DNA of 24,504 bases, taken from contig CAYGTK010000034.1 in NCBI GenBank assembly GCA_964352775.1, forward strand, positions 1 to 24,504, given 5' to 3'. Below, one piece after another: positions 14,602-21,915 of this stretch; positions within the stretch are counted from its first letter, which is position 1; every line of letters begins with the position of its first letter. Both the position numbers and the translations under genes were made by a program. This DNA comes from CAYGTK01 sp964352775 (GTDB lineage Bacteria; Bacteroidota; Bacteroidia; Chitinophagales; CAIOSU01). The notes below the pieces were generated by a model. That model saw only the letters and a list, made by a program, of their open reading frames with translations. It was not told the DNA's origin and did no database searches.

Positions 14602-15243
14602 ATGACCGAAGTATACCCTGGTGTTTGGCAAAGCCCTGCAGAACATAAAGAAAGCCGATTTGTAGAAAGCTGTTGCTATTTGGTGCAACATTCAGAAGGC
14701 AATTGGCTACTTCATGGACACAACAAGGTAGGCGAATGGATAAACGAGCTAGAACAACTAGGAGGGGTACGCCACTTACTTTTAACCAGCAGAAATGAAT
14801 TATCTGACGGGTTAGCCAAAGTAAAAGACCATTTTAAGGCGACTACCTATTGCCACATGTGGGAAAAGGATGTGGTAACGCAGCAGCTAGGTGTAGACCA
14901 TATTATTCAAGCCCAAGAGGTTTTGGCTAGCGGGTTAACCGCTATACCAATACCAGGATATGCACCAGGTGCTTTAGCAGCTTTATGGGAGATGGAAGGG
15001 CAGCAGTTGCTTTTCGTAGGCGAGAGTTTGTATTGTAACAGAGGTAATTGGCAAGCAGATATTACTTATGGTGATAGAGCCCCAATGCTTAAAAGTCTGG
15101 AGCTACTGCGAAGGATGCACATCGATCGACTATTCTGTAGCTTATCTGTGGGTACGCAGAAGTCTGCATACTTTACACAGCATACTTGGGAGAAAACGCT
15201 ATTTGCTATTCAGGAGCGTTTGGAGATGGGGTATTTTCACTAG
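14602..15243 (+). CDS. Metallo-beta-lactamase-fold protein lacking the metal ligands
   Basis: 213 residues with the layout of a small MBL-fold hydrolase: VYPGVWQ start, CYLVQHSEGNWLLHG, then HLLLTSRNELSDG (58-70) where active members have LTHxHxDH, IPIPGYAPGALAALWE (115-130) where they have PGHTxG, and LLFVGESLY (136-144) where they have GDxL. His63 and His65 positions read Ser and Asn, the PGH histidine is Tyr120, and the bridging Asp is Glu141. It is therefore probably not a di-zinc hydrolase. It resembles a bacterial MBL subgroup with LTHRDDVADH at the first motif. A binding or structural role is inference. Its last 38 bases overlap the convergent membrane-protein gene. Confidence 0.78.
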   Translation: MTEVYPGVWQSPAEHKESRFVESCCYLVQHSEGNWLLHGHNKVGEWINELEQLGGVRHLLLTSRNELSDGLAKVKDHFKATTYCHMWEKDVVTQQLGVDHIIQAQEVLASGLTAIPIPGYAPGALAALWEMEGQQLLFVGESLYCNRGNWQADITYGDRAPMLKSLELLRRMHIDRLFCSLSVGTQKSAYFTQHTWEKTLFAIQERLEMGYFH

Positions 15244-16585
15244 CGCCTATTTGTTTGTCTATCGGCCAGCAGTAATAGAATAACCAGACTAAATTCAAGA
15301 AGGGTAGTATCCAAAAAACACGTGACTGTAACCGCCCTAGCACATTAGCGAATGAGGCAGAAACTGCAGCATTCCCCAACAAGAATAAAAAGAGAAGCAA
15401 ATAGGCAGAGACCCAAACAGTAGGCACCTTTTCATTTCTACTCATAGTATACAGAACGGCTAAGCTACTTAGCATGAATACTAGGATAAGCCAAGTGTTC
15501 CAATCCTTAATATTCAATGATTTTTGCTGTTGTCTAGAAGAAAAAAAGGCTTTTAAGGAATGTGGGTAGTAAGCTTGAATATTGTAGAAAACGTTGCTCT
15601 GGTTATTGTAAGGGAACAAGCCATCCCCAACATTTACCTCTGTCATTTGCCGAAGCGTTCCCTCCGCATTTGTGCTTATTGCTAAACTTAAATATCGCGG
15701 AGAAGTTAAGATCTGCTTAAATATCGACCCGAACTCTTCTTTATTATCATCCCAACCGCCAGTTTTATAAAGCGGACCATCAGCGTTCCATACAAAATCC
15801 CATGCTCGGTTTGGCAATTGGTCTTTGTAAGCGCAAAGTTTGTAGTCGGTATGTTGACACTCGTGTTTTAAGAATTCGTCCATCACTCCGCTTTCCACCA
15901 AGCGCCCCATTAAGAACACATGTGACGATGGGCTTAAAGTAAACCCCCAGCCCTTAGTTAAGTTAAGGGTGCAGGTCAATAACGTACAGAACACAATTAG
16001 GCCACCTAAGTGAAGGCCCTTTTTAAAGACTTCCCGATCTTTTAGCCAGCCATACAATAGAAGAGCAATAACAGCACCTGCCATTGTAACTATGTTGGAG
16101 TTGTGTGTGAGAATGCTGAAGCCTAGTAAGCCAAAAATGAACACAGTTCTGACCTTAGAGCCATCTTTCTGGAACAGATATAAGAAGGTGCACAAGAATA
16201 AAAAGGCAGTGAATATATCTGCCATCAACTGTCCCGAATACCAAGCCGCACCAGTACAAAAAGCAGCTATTCCAGTAAGGAATAATGTAGATAGAAAACC
16301 TTGGGGCTTTTTTGTGAGCACCTCTACAACTCTTCGGAGTAAGTAGGAAACTAATACCCCTTGGGCTATCACCACAAACCAAAGACTATGCGCCAAAGAG
16401 ATCTGCCGCAGGAATATGCCATAGAATATAGGCCTATCCTTAGGTAACGACCATCTGAAACCACTGCTGATGTAAACCCCGGTATCAGAGGTTAACAATG
16501 GGTAACCGTTAAAAAAAGCAATACTGCTTAGTAGAAAAGCTCCGATCAGAAGAGCCAGAATTTTTACCCAACGGGGGGAGATCAT
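15206..16585 (-). CDS. Polytopic membrane protein, possibly GT-C-type
   Basis: 459 residues with about ten hydrophobic segments. The first is KILALLIGAFLLSSIAFFNGYPLL, followed by the loop TSDTGVYISSGFRWSLPKDRP. In GT-C glycosyltransferases the loop after the first helix carries an Asp-containing motif, and the loop here could be equivalent. A large, mostly hydrophilic loop (~240-355) contains several Cys, Trp and Gly residues and lies outside the core bundle. The C-terminus is polar. Homology cannot be asserted by eye, so GT-C is a tentative call. It starts with an ATG overlapping the acyl-CoA dehydrogenase stop (ATGA), so the genes are coupled. Its 3' end overlaps the MBL-fold gene on the other strand. 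Confidence 0.62.
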   Translation of the reverse strand: MISPRWVKILALLIGAFLLSSIAFFNGYPLLTSDTGVYISSGFRWSLPKDRPIFYGIFLRQISLAHSLWFVVIAQGVLVSYLLRRVVEVLTKKPQGFLSTLFLTGIAAFCTGAAWYSGQLMADIFTAFLFLCTFLYLFQKDGSKVRTVFIFGLLGFSILTHNSNIVTMAGAVIALLLYGWLKDREVFKKGLHLGGLIVFCTLLTCTLNLTKGWGFTLSPSSHVFLMGRLVESGVMDEFLKHECQHTDYKLCAYKDQLPNRAWDFVWNADGPLYKTGGWDDNKEEFGSIFKQILTSPRYLSLAISTNAEGTLRQMTEVNVGDGLFPYNNQSNVFYNIQAYYPHSLKAFFSSRQQQKSLNIKDWNTWLILVFMLSSLAVLYTMSRNEKVPTVWVSAYLLLFLFLLGNAAVSASFANVLGRLQSRVFWILPFLNLVWLFYYCWPIDKQIGASENTPSPNAPE

Positions 16586-17733
16586 GCAAGCGCTTTTCTA
16601 GAGATCAATTCTTTCATTATCTCATTCGTTCCAGCATAAATCCGTTGTACTCGTGCATCAGCATAGGCGCGGGCTACGTGGTACTCCCAAATGTAACCAT
16701 AGCCACCGTGCAACTGCACACATTCATCAGCCACCTTGCACTGCAGGTCAGTTAGTGAATACTTAGCCATTGATGCTTGTGCACCATCTAGTTTGCCTTC
16801 ATTATGTAGTTCCGTACAGCGATCTGCAAATACGCGTGCCATAGCTATCTCTGTTTCCATTTCAGCGATCTTATATCGAGTATTCTGGAATTTAGCTACT
16901 GGCTGACCAAAGGCCATACGGTCTTTAACATATTGTTTGGTTACCGTTAAACAAATTTCGGCCGATGCGATCGCACCTAGGGCAACTATTAACCTTTCTT
17001 GAGCCAATTCGGTCATTAAATAGCCAAATCCTTGCCCAGGCTCGCCTATCAAATTTTCCTTGGGCACTTTCATGTTGTCAAAAAACAACTCGCAAGTATC
17101 TTGTGCGTGTAAACCCACCTTGTGAAAAGGCTTCCCTTTAGTGAACCCCTCTGCATCTGCCTCTAAAAGCATCAAGCTTATTCCTTTAGCTCCTAATTTT
17201 GGGTCTGTTTTTACAGCAGTTACTACAACATCTGCTAAGTAGCCATTAGTAATAAAAGTTTTAGAGCCATTAACCAAGTAGTGGTCACCTTTATCAACGG
17301 CAGTAGTTTTCATACCTTGAAGGTCGCTTCCCGCTCCAGGTTCTGTCATTGCTACTGCTGAAATTGCTTCACCAGACACCATTTTTGGCAACCATTTTTC
17401 CTTTAATGCTTCTGATGCATAATGTTCTACATAGGGACAAACAATATCACTATGTAAAGGGTAACCCACCGCTGGCCCAGCAAAACCACTTAAGCCCAAT
17501 TGTTCTGTGAACATAGCATTGTAGCGGAAGTCTTTAATGCCCATTCCGCCATATTTTTCATCCACCTGCATACACAAGAAGCCCGCCTCACCAAGCTTTC
17601 TCCAGCTCTCGCGAGAGACCATTTGGTTCTTTTCCCAGTCTTCGTGATATGGTGCTATTTCCTTCTTACAGAAGTCGGCAACGCTTTGCCCAAATAGCAA
17701 ATGTTCTTCTTCGTATAGGTTTCTAGGGAGCAT
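16582..17733 (-). CDS. Acyl-CoA dehydrogenase, long-chain (LCAD-like) type
   Basis: 383 residues from the ATG at 17733. It is an FAD-dependent dehydrogenase that introduces the 2,3 double bond into acyl-CoA. AMTEPGAGSDLQG (128-140) and NGSKTFITNG (155-164) are the ACAD signature, DRMAFGQPV (271-279) is the family helix region, and QLHGGYGYIWEYHVARAYADARVQRIYAGTNEIMKELI closes the C-terminus. At the place where medium-chain enzymes have the base Glu in YEGT, this one has YAGT. It instead has the Gln-Glu-Arg-Leu segment (245-248) where LCAD and isovaleryl-CoA dehydrogenase place their base. Substrate length or branching is uncertain. The ATG follows a -7 box, so the TTG at 17763 is unlikely. 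Confidence 0.92.
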   Translation of the reverse strand: MLPRNLYEEEHLLFGQSVADFCKKEIAPYHEDWEKNQMVSRESWRKLGEAGFLCMQVDEKYGGMGIKDFRYNAMFTEQLGLSGFAGPAVGYPLHSDIVCPYVEHYASEALKEKWLPKMVSGEAISAVAMTEPGAGSDLQGMKTTAVDKGDHYLVNGSKTFITNGYLADVVVTAVKTDPKLGAKGISLMLLEADAEGFTKGKPFHKVGLHAQDTCELFFDNMKVPKENLIGEPGQGFGYLMTELAQERLIVALGAIASAEICLTVTKQYVKDRMAFGQPVAKFQNTRYKIAEMETEIAMARVFADRCTELHNEGKLDGAQASMAKYSLTDLQCKVADECVQLHGGYGYIWEYHVARAYADARVQRIYAGTNEIMKELISRKALA

Positions 17734-17750
17734 GTCGTTCTTGTTTGCTT

Positions 17751-17758
17751 CAAAAATA
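17751..17758 (-). promoter_or_regulatory. -7 box (TATTTTTG) for the acyl-CoA dehydrogenase gene
   Basis: Exact TAnnTTTG match on the minus strand, ending 17 bases before the ATG at 17733. It lies inside the longer TTG-initiated reading. Confidence 0.5.
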
Positions 17759-17817
17759 AGCAAAGAAAGACAAGCCCGCTAAGCTACCCAGACCAAGCAT
17801 TAGTGATGTTTATGCCT

Positions 17818-17825
17818 TATTTTTG
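17818..17825 (+). promoter_or_regulatory. -7 box (TATTTTTG) for the PNGase F-like gene
   Basis: Exact TAnnTTTG match ending 25 bases before the ATG at 17851, in the 117-base divergent region with the acyl-CoA dehydrogenase gene. Confidence 0.55.
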
Positions 17826-17850
17826 GAGTATATAACACTAATTCATCGCT

Positions 17851-19887
17851 ATGAACAAGTTCCTTCTTTCCCTATCCGTCTTATTTTTCTCTGTTAACAT
17901 CATGTTTGGCGCAACGGGAGACACCCTAGTAGTAAAGGTTCACGACCATGTGGATATGACCTGGAACGGTAACTACGATGAAACGGGCTTCTTTCCCACT
18001 ACAGGAAAAACATGGCACAAAGTGATAATGCAAGCCACTATCGGTTGCGCATCAGGTGGATGTAGCGATTGGGATTACACGGTGAACTTCTTACTGCGCG
18101 ACCCACTAGGTGTTTATGATTCTACTATAGCTAGTATTGATACATTCGCTGGGCCTATTTATGACACTACTTGGAATGTCTTCCAATTGTATGAGAATTA
18201 CGAGCTGGGCAGAATGATAACCCCATATGGTGGTTATATGGCACAAGGGTCAAAGGGGTTTGATAATAGTTGGGAGCACCGCTATCGTTATGATGTGACT
18301 GACTTTGCAGCTTTACTTGAAGATTCAGTAGAGATACGTTCTCGTTATAGTGGCTGGTCAAGTGGTTTTGATGTTACTTTCGATTTCTACTTTATTGAGG
18401 GAACACCATATCGTGACGTTCTGGGTATAGATAATATCTTTTACGGAAGTAAAGGGTATAGTAATAACAACGATTTCAATCAAGTGAACCCATTATCAAT
18501 GAACGTATTAGCGCCAGCAGGTACTAAGCACACCAAGGTTCGCTTCACCCCATCGGGTCATGGTTTTGACAATAATGCTAACTGTGCTGAATTCTGTGAT
18601 AAGGAGTATTACTTGAAAGTGAATAATGCGCTAGTTGCCTCGGGTAATATGTGGAAGGATGATTGTGGTATGAACGCCTTATACCCTCAAGGTGGAACAT
18701 GGGTATTAGATCGCGCCAATTGGTGTCCTGGAGAAGCTGTACCAGTTTTTGAGCATGAATTAGGCACACTAGTTAATTCATCAGCAGTAGCCAATATTGA
18801 TATTGACTTAGAAGATTACAACTGGAGCGGAACACAGCAGCCTTCGCACATAATGTCTATCCAGTCAGTATATTATGGTGACTACAATTTTAAGAATGAT
18901 GCAGAGCTAGAGGAGATCATTGCCCCTTCTTCTCACGAAGACCACGGGCGTTTCAACCCAATTTGTGGTAACCCTATAGTTCGTATTAAGAATACTGGTG
19001 GCAATCCACTAGTTCAAGTAGACATTAAGTACGGTGCTGTTGGTGCAGTACCTTGCCACTACCAATGGACGGGTAACCTAGCCTTTGGTGAAACTGCGGA
19101 TGTAACACTACCAACCTTTACTTGGACGGATATGGACGATGTAGCCAACCAGTTTTACGCTGAAGTAAGTTATGCCAATGATGTAACAGATGAATACAGC
19201 TTTAATAACCGCAAGCAAGTAAGCTTTGAAGCACCACCAATGTACCCTGAAGCTTTTGAATTGTGGTTTAGAACCAATACTCGCGCTAACGAGAATGAGT
19301 ACTTCTTATTCAATGAAAGTGGGGATACCTTGAAACACTTTGTTGGTGTAGATGTAAATACCTTAACAAGAGACACCTTCAACTTAGATCCCGGTTGTTA
19401 CCGCTTAGAGATAATTGACAGAAGTGATGATGGTATGACTGATTGGCCAATGAGCCAAGGCACGGGATTATTGCGTTTGCGCCAAATAGGAAACAGCACG
19501 GCGATCATTAAAAACTTTGAAGTTGATTTTGGAACACGAATAATGCAAGAGTTCATGGTGGGTTACGACTTAGCTTCATCTCCTGCAAAAGACGTTTGTG
19601 ATGAACCAGAGCGCACAGGAATAAGCTCAAGCATAAGAGTAGAAAAGGCTGATGAATTAGTTGTTTGGCCAAACCCTGCTCAAGACAAGGTGTTTGTACA
19701 ATTACCTCCAGTATCTGGCGAAAAGCAAGTGAATGTGTTGAACATTGTTGGACAAGAAATTACATCGTTCACCACCTCTTCCGAAGCTACTATTGACTTG
19801 AACACATCAAGCTGGGAAGCTGGGTTTTACATCATCAATGTAACTGCGGCTAATAAGCTATATACTGCTAAGGTATTGGTGCGGTAG
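17851..19887 (+). CDS. Secreted PNGase F-like protein with T9SS sorting domain
   Basis: 678 residues with a signal peptide (1-~20). Residues ~24-345 align with peptide-N-glycosidase F, which frees N-glycans from Asn: GCSDWDYTVN (70-79) matches the segment with the catalytic Asp60 (here Asp75), RMITPYGGY (121-129) matches RFITPYWVG, NCAEFCDKEYYLKVN (244-258) matches the segment with Glu206 (here Glu247), and LDRANWCPGEAVP (286-298) matches DRAGWCPGMAVP. The segment holding catalytic Glu118 (TETW) reads RYSGW (165-169) and has no Glu. Beta-rich regions (~365-575) and a T9SS domain (~600-678, VWPNPAQDKVFV to AKVLVR) follow. It may act on glycoproteins at the cell surface; activity is uncertain. 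Confidence 0.86.
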   Translation: MNKFLLSLSVLFFSVNIMFGATGDTLVVKVHDHVDMTWNGNYDETGFFPTTGKTWHKVIMQATIGCASGGCSDWDYTVNFLLRDPLGVYDSTIASIDTFAGPIYDTTWNVFQLYENYELGRMITPYGGYMAQGSKGFDNSWEHRYRYDVTDFAALLEDSVEIRSRYSGWSSGFDVTFDFYFIEGTPYRDVLGIDNIFYGSKGYSNNNDFNQVNPLSMNVLAPAGTKHTKVRFTPSGHGFDNNANCAEFCDKEYYLKVNNALVASGNMWKDDCGMNALYPQGGTWVLDRANWCPGEAVPVFEHELGTLVNSSAVANIDIDLEDYNWSGTQQPSHIMSIQSVYYGDYNFKNDAELEEIIAPSSHEDHGRFNPICGNPIVRIKNTGGNPLVQVDIKYGAVGAVPCHYQWTGNLAFGETADVTLPTFTWTDMDDVANQFYAEVSYANDVTDEYSFNNRKQVSFEAPPMYPEAFELWFRTNTRANENEYFLFNESGDTLKHFVGVDVNTLTRDTFNLDPGCYRLEIIDRSDDGMTDWPMSQGTGLLRLRQIGNSTAIIKNFEVDFGTRIMQEFMVGYDLASSPAKDVCDEPERTGISSSIRVEKADELVVWPNPAQDKVFVQLPPVSGEKQVNVLNIVGQEITSFTTSSEATIDLNTSSWEAGFYIINVTAANKLYTAKVLVR

Positions 19888-20029
19888 GGTATCCGAGATA
19901 GCCTTCGAAGGCATCGCCAAAAGTAAACGCCACAAATCGGGCATTGCCCTGCGCTTCCCCCGCTGGCGCCACGACAAACCCATTAAAGAAGCCAACACCT
20001 TGGAGGATTTGATGGGGTTGGTGGGGTGA
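19888..20029 (+). pseudogene. 3' remnant of an ATP-dependent DNA ligase gene
   Basis: The frame 19895-20029 encodes 44 residues ending in TGA: EIAFEGIAKSKRHKSGIALR then FPRWRHDKPIKEANTLEDL and MGLVG. This matches the C-terminal OB-fold end of ATP-dependent DNA ligases, whose usual end is F-E-(I/V)-x-F-E-G-I-x-x-S-x-R-H-K-S-G-(I/V)-A-x-R-F-P-R, then a WRxDKP and an EAxTLEDL segment. No start codon and no upstream ligase sequence are present: the preceding bases are the PNGase F-like gene, whose TAG ends at 19887. Its third codon positions are GC-rich (32 of 44), unlike the genes on either side. It touches the stop of the convergent RusA-like gene. Not expected to be functional. Confidence 0.8.
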
Positions 20030-21076
20030 TTATGTATTATAAAAGTAATCCTCCAGCGCCCTTTGGACTTCGTAGATGACATCCCTATAGTAGGTAAACT
20101 CATTAGAGAAACCTACAGCTATATGACCGTAGGGTTGATTTTCTGGTTTGTTATGCACCTTAATTATCTGATAGCTTAGAATTTTTGCTTCCTTTAGATC
20201 CATATTAAACACCTCTTCGATTTTAGGATTAACGATTCTTGCAATGTTGTCTAAATCAGGTTGATTATTAAGAGGTTCTCTAAATAATATATTGATTCCA
20301 AAGTTTATTTTTAGAGGAGACATAAAGGGGTATCGGTTTTTTAGTTCCGCTAACTTGTTTTGTAAGGTTTCTTTAAAATTGAAAGAACCATTAGGTTTTT
20401 GTTCAATGTAATCTAAATTCGTAAAACTAGCTGTCCATTTGTATACACCATCTTGTATTGCTTCAAACAGCGAGGAATCTCTATTGTCCATATTAGCTAG
20501 CAGAGCATATAGCTTTTTAGCGGAAACGTGGTTCTCACTAAGTAATTTTCTTTGCGCTTCCTTCAGGAAAAAATCCTGTAATTCAGGAGGTGCATCATCA
20601 AGCTGTTGCAAAGCAAACTCATAATCACTATCCCTCCCTGAAGCAGGTTCCAATTCTTCTACTTCATGAATATATGTTTTCAAATCAGTTAAGTAACTGC
20701 TTAGTCTATATGCATAACAACTGATTTCTGACTCCTCCTTTGGAGCATATTCTAGACGGGCAACTAGAATGGATATTTGGCTATCATCCTTAAATAAAGT
20801 TCCATTCAGTAAATCGAGATAACATTTAACAAGTGTTCTTAAATAGGGATGGTTATCGTTGCGTACCCGAAAATTAATTTTGAAAATTATTGGAGCCCTA
20901 AATCCATGAAAACTTTGTTCACTAAGCTGTCTCCTTACTTCTTCTATAAAAAAGGACTTTTCACTTTCCGTTATAGATTTCTTTGACCTCCCCTCTTGGG
21001 CAATCCTTAATACAATAGCTTGGCTTAGACGTTTTTGCCAAAAAATCCTTTGCTTTATGAATTCTTCATCATCCAT
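20030..21076 (-). CDS. Possible tandem RusA-like Holliday-junction resolvase homologue
   Basis: 348 residues from the ATG at 21076 (a TTG at 21082 overlaps the upstream TGA). Two separated segments resemble the RusA core. The first (60-110) reads FKINFRVRN, then HPYLRTLVKCYLDLLNGTLF (76-95), then KDDSQISILVARLE (96-109), matching RusA's K..DLDNLxK..xDAL and DDAQV blocks but with Tyr and Arg where the catalytic Asp pair stands. The second (257-307) reads INFGINILFREPLNNQPDLDNIARIV, then a helix and SYQIIKV; the PDLDN pair is kept but no DDSQ motif follows. RusA resolves Holliday junctions as a dimer. The gene is AT-rich and follows a glycosyltransferase stop by 2 bases. Function tentative. Confidence 0.55.
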   Translation of the reverse strand: MDDEEFIKQRIFWQKRLSQAIVLRIAQEGRSKKSITESEKSFFIEEVRRQLSEQSFHGFRAPIIFKINFRVRNDNHPYLRTLVKCYLDLLNGTLFKDDSQISILVARLEYAPKEESEISCYAYRLSSYLTDLKTYIHEVEELEPASGRDSDYEFALQQLDDAPPELQDFFLKEAQRKLLSENHVSAKKLYALLANMDNRDSSLFEAIQDGVYKWTASFTNLDYIEQKPNGSFNFKETLQNKLAELKNRYPFMSPLKINFGINILFREPLNNQPDLDNIARIVNPKIEEVFNMDLKEAKILSYQIIKVHNKPENQPYGHIAVGFSNEFTYYRDVIYEVQRALEDYFYNT

Positions 21077-21078
21077 CC

Positions 21079-21915
21079 TCAATAAAACTTAAACCAATCG
21101 TGCCTAATCCGATTTTTTAATCGGTGGAATTGGGTGAAATTGTCGTCTATCAATCCGTATTTATGGAGCAGGTGGCCGTAGGTGCTGTCTATTTTAAAGT
21201 CGTTTTTTTCTAAGCCCTTTTGTCGCCACGTTTCGTTGCACAGGTGCACGGCCTTAAAGTATTCAGGCAAGGGGTCGTTGGTGCGCAGCAGTTGTTTTAT
21301 TTCTTCCCAATCATCGGTATTCGAGAAATCAGCACGGATATTATCATCCAGCATTAGGTCGAAAATGTTGTCTATCAATATGTTTATCGGCTTATGCCAA
21401 TCGGTATTATCGGCAGTCACCTCTTTGCTGGCTTGGTCGTAGCAGCGCTTCATCAATTCCGACTCCTTGGGGCATTTCATAATGTTGCCCACCATAGGTA
21501 ATTCATGGTGCTTGCGAAACACGTAGTTGTCCTCAAAATCAAGAGGCTCCAAACATACCACATCCATATCTACCCACCAACCCCCACGGTCGTACAGCAA
21601 CTTGTACCGAAAAATATCTGAAAAGCCCGACACGCTTCCCTTTCCATGCCCAAACTGGTTGCGATGCTTATAGCTAAACACATCCTCGGCAGGGATAATG
21701 GTGGTGGCGTCCATAACTGTTACCCCTTCGGGTAGCGGGGTCAAAATTTCATCGTATACCCACAGGTAAAAATCGTGCCCATGATACAGGAACGAATGGA
21801 TAGTCAACAGCTCCACCAAGGTTAGTCGGCTGCCGATCCATAGGCCATTAACTATTTTATTGCTGCTGCTAAGACTTGTTTCCACGGGCGCGTTCGTCGT
21901 CATATCTAAGCACAT
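21079..21915 (-). CDS. Glycosyltransferase with DXD motif (GT32-like)
   Basis: 278 residues, cytoplasmic and soluble by sequence. The motif GFSDIFRYKLLYDRGGWWVDMDVVCLEPL (about 97-125) is the hallmark of DXD-containing sugar-nucleotide transferases of the Gly_transf_sug/alpha-1,4 type: D-I-F-R-Y-x-x-L-Y-x-x-G-G, then D-M-D that binds the metal and sugar nucleotide. LHLCNETWRQKG-like (VHLCNETW, about 226-233) and the closing RHDWFKFY fit its C-terminal half. The sugar and acceptor are unknown; neighbours suggest surface polysaccharide. The chosen ATG (21915) overlaps the upstream UbiA gene by 47 bases. Met5 at 21903 is an alternative. The RusA-like gene begins 2 bases after its stop. Confidence 0.85.
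   Translation of the reverse strand: MCLDMTTNAPVETSLSSSNKIVNGLWIGSRLTLVELLTIHSFLYHGHDFYLWVYDEILTPLPEGVTVMDATTIIPAEDVFSYKHRNQFGHGKGSVSGFSDIFRYKLLYDRGGWWVDMDVVCLEPLDFEDNYVFRKHHELPMVGNIMKCPKESELMKRCYDQASKEVTADNTDWHKPINILIDNIFDLMLDDNIRADFSNTDDWEEIKQLLRTNDPLPEYFKAVHLCNETWRQKGLEKNDFKIDSTYGHLLHKYGLIDDNFTQFHRLKNRIRHDWFKFY

Noticed and set aside
19858..20103. 81-codon minus-strand open frame across the ligase remnant
   Set aside because: It is the complement of the ligase remnant and gene ends. The plus-strand reading has a clear family match and this one does not.
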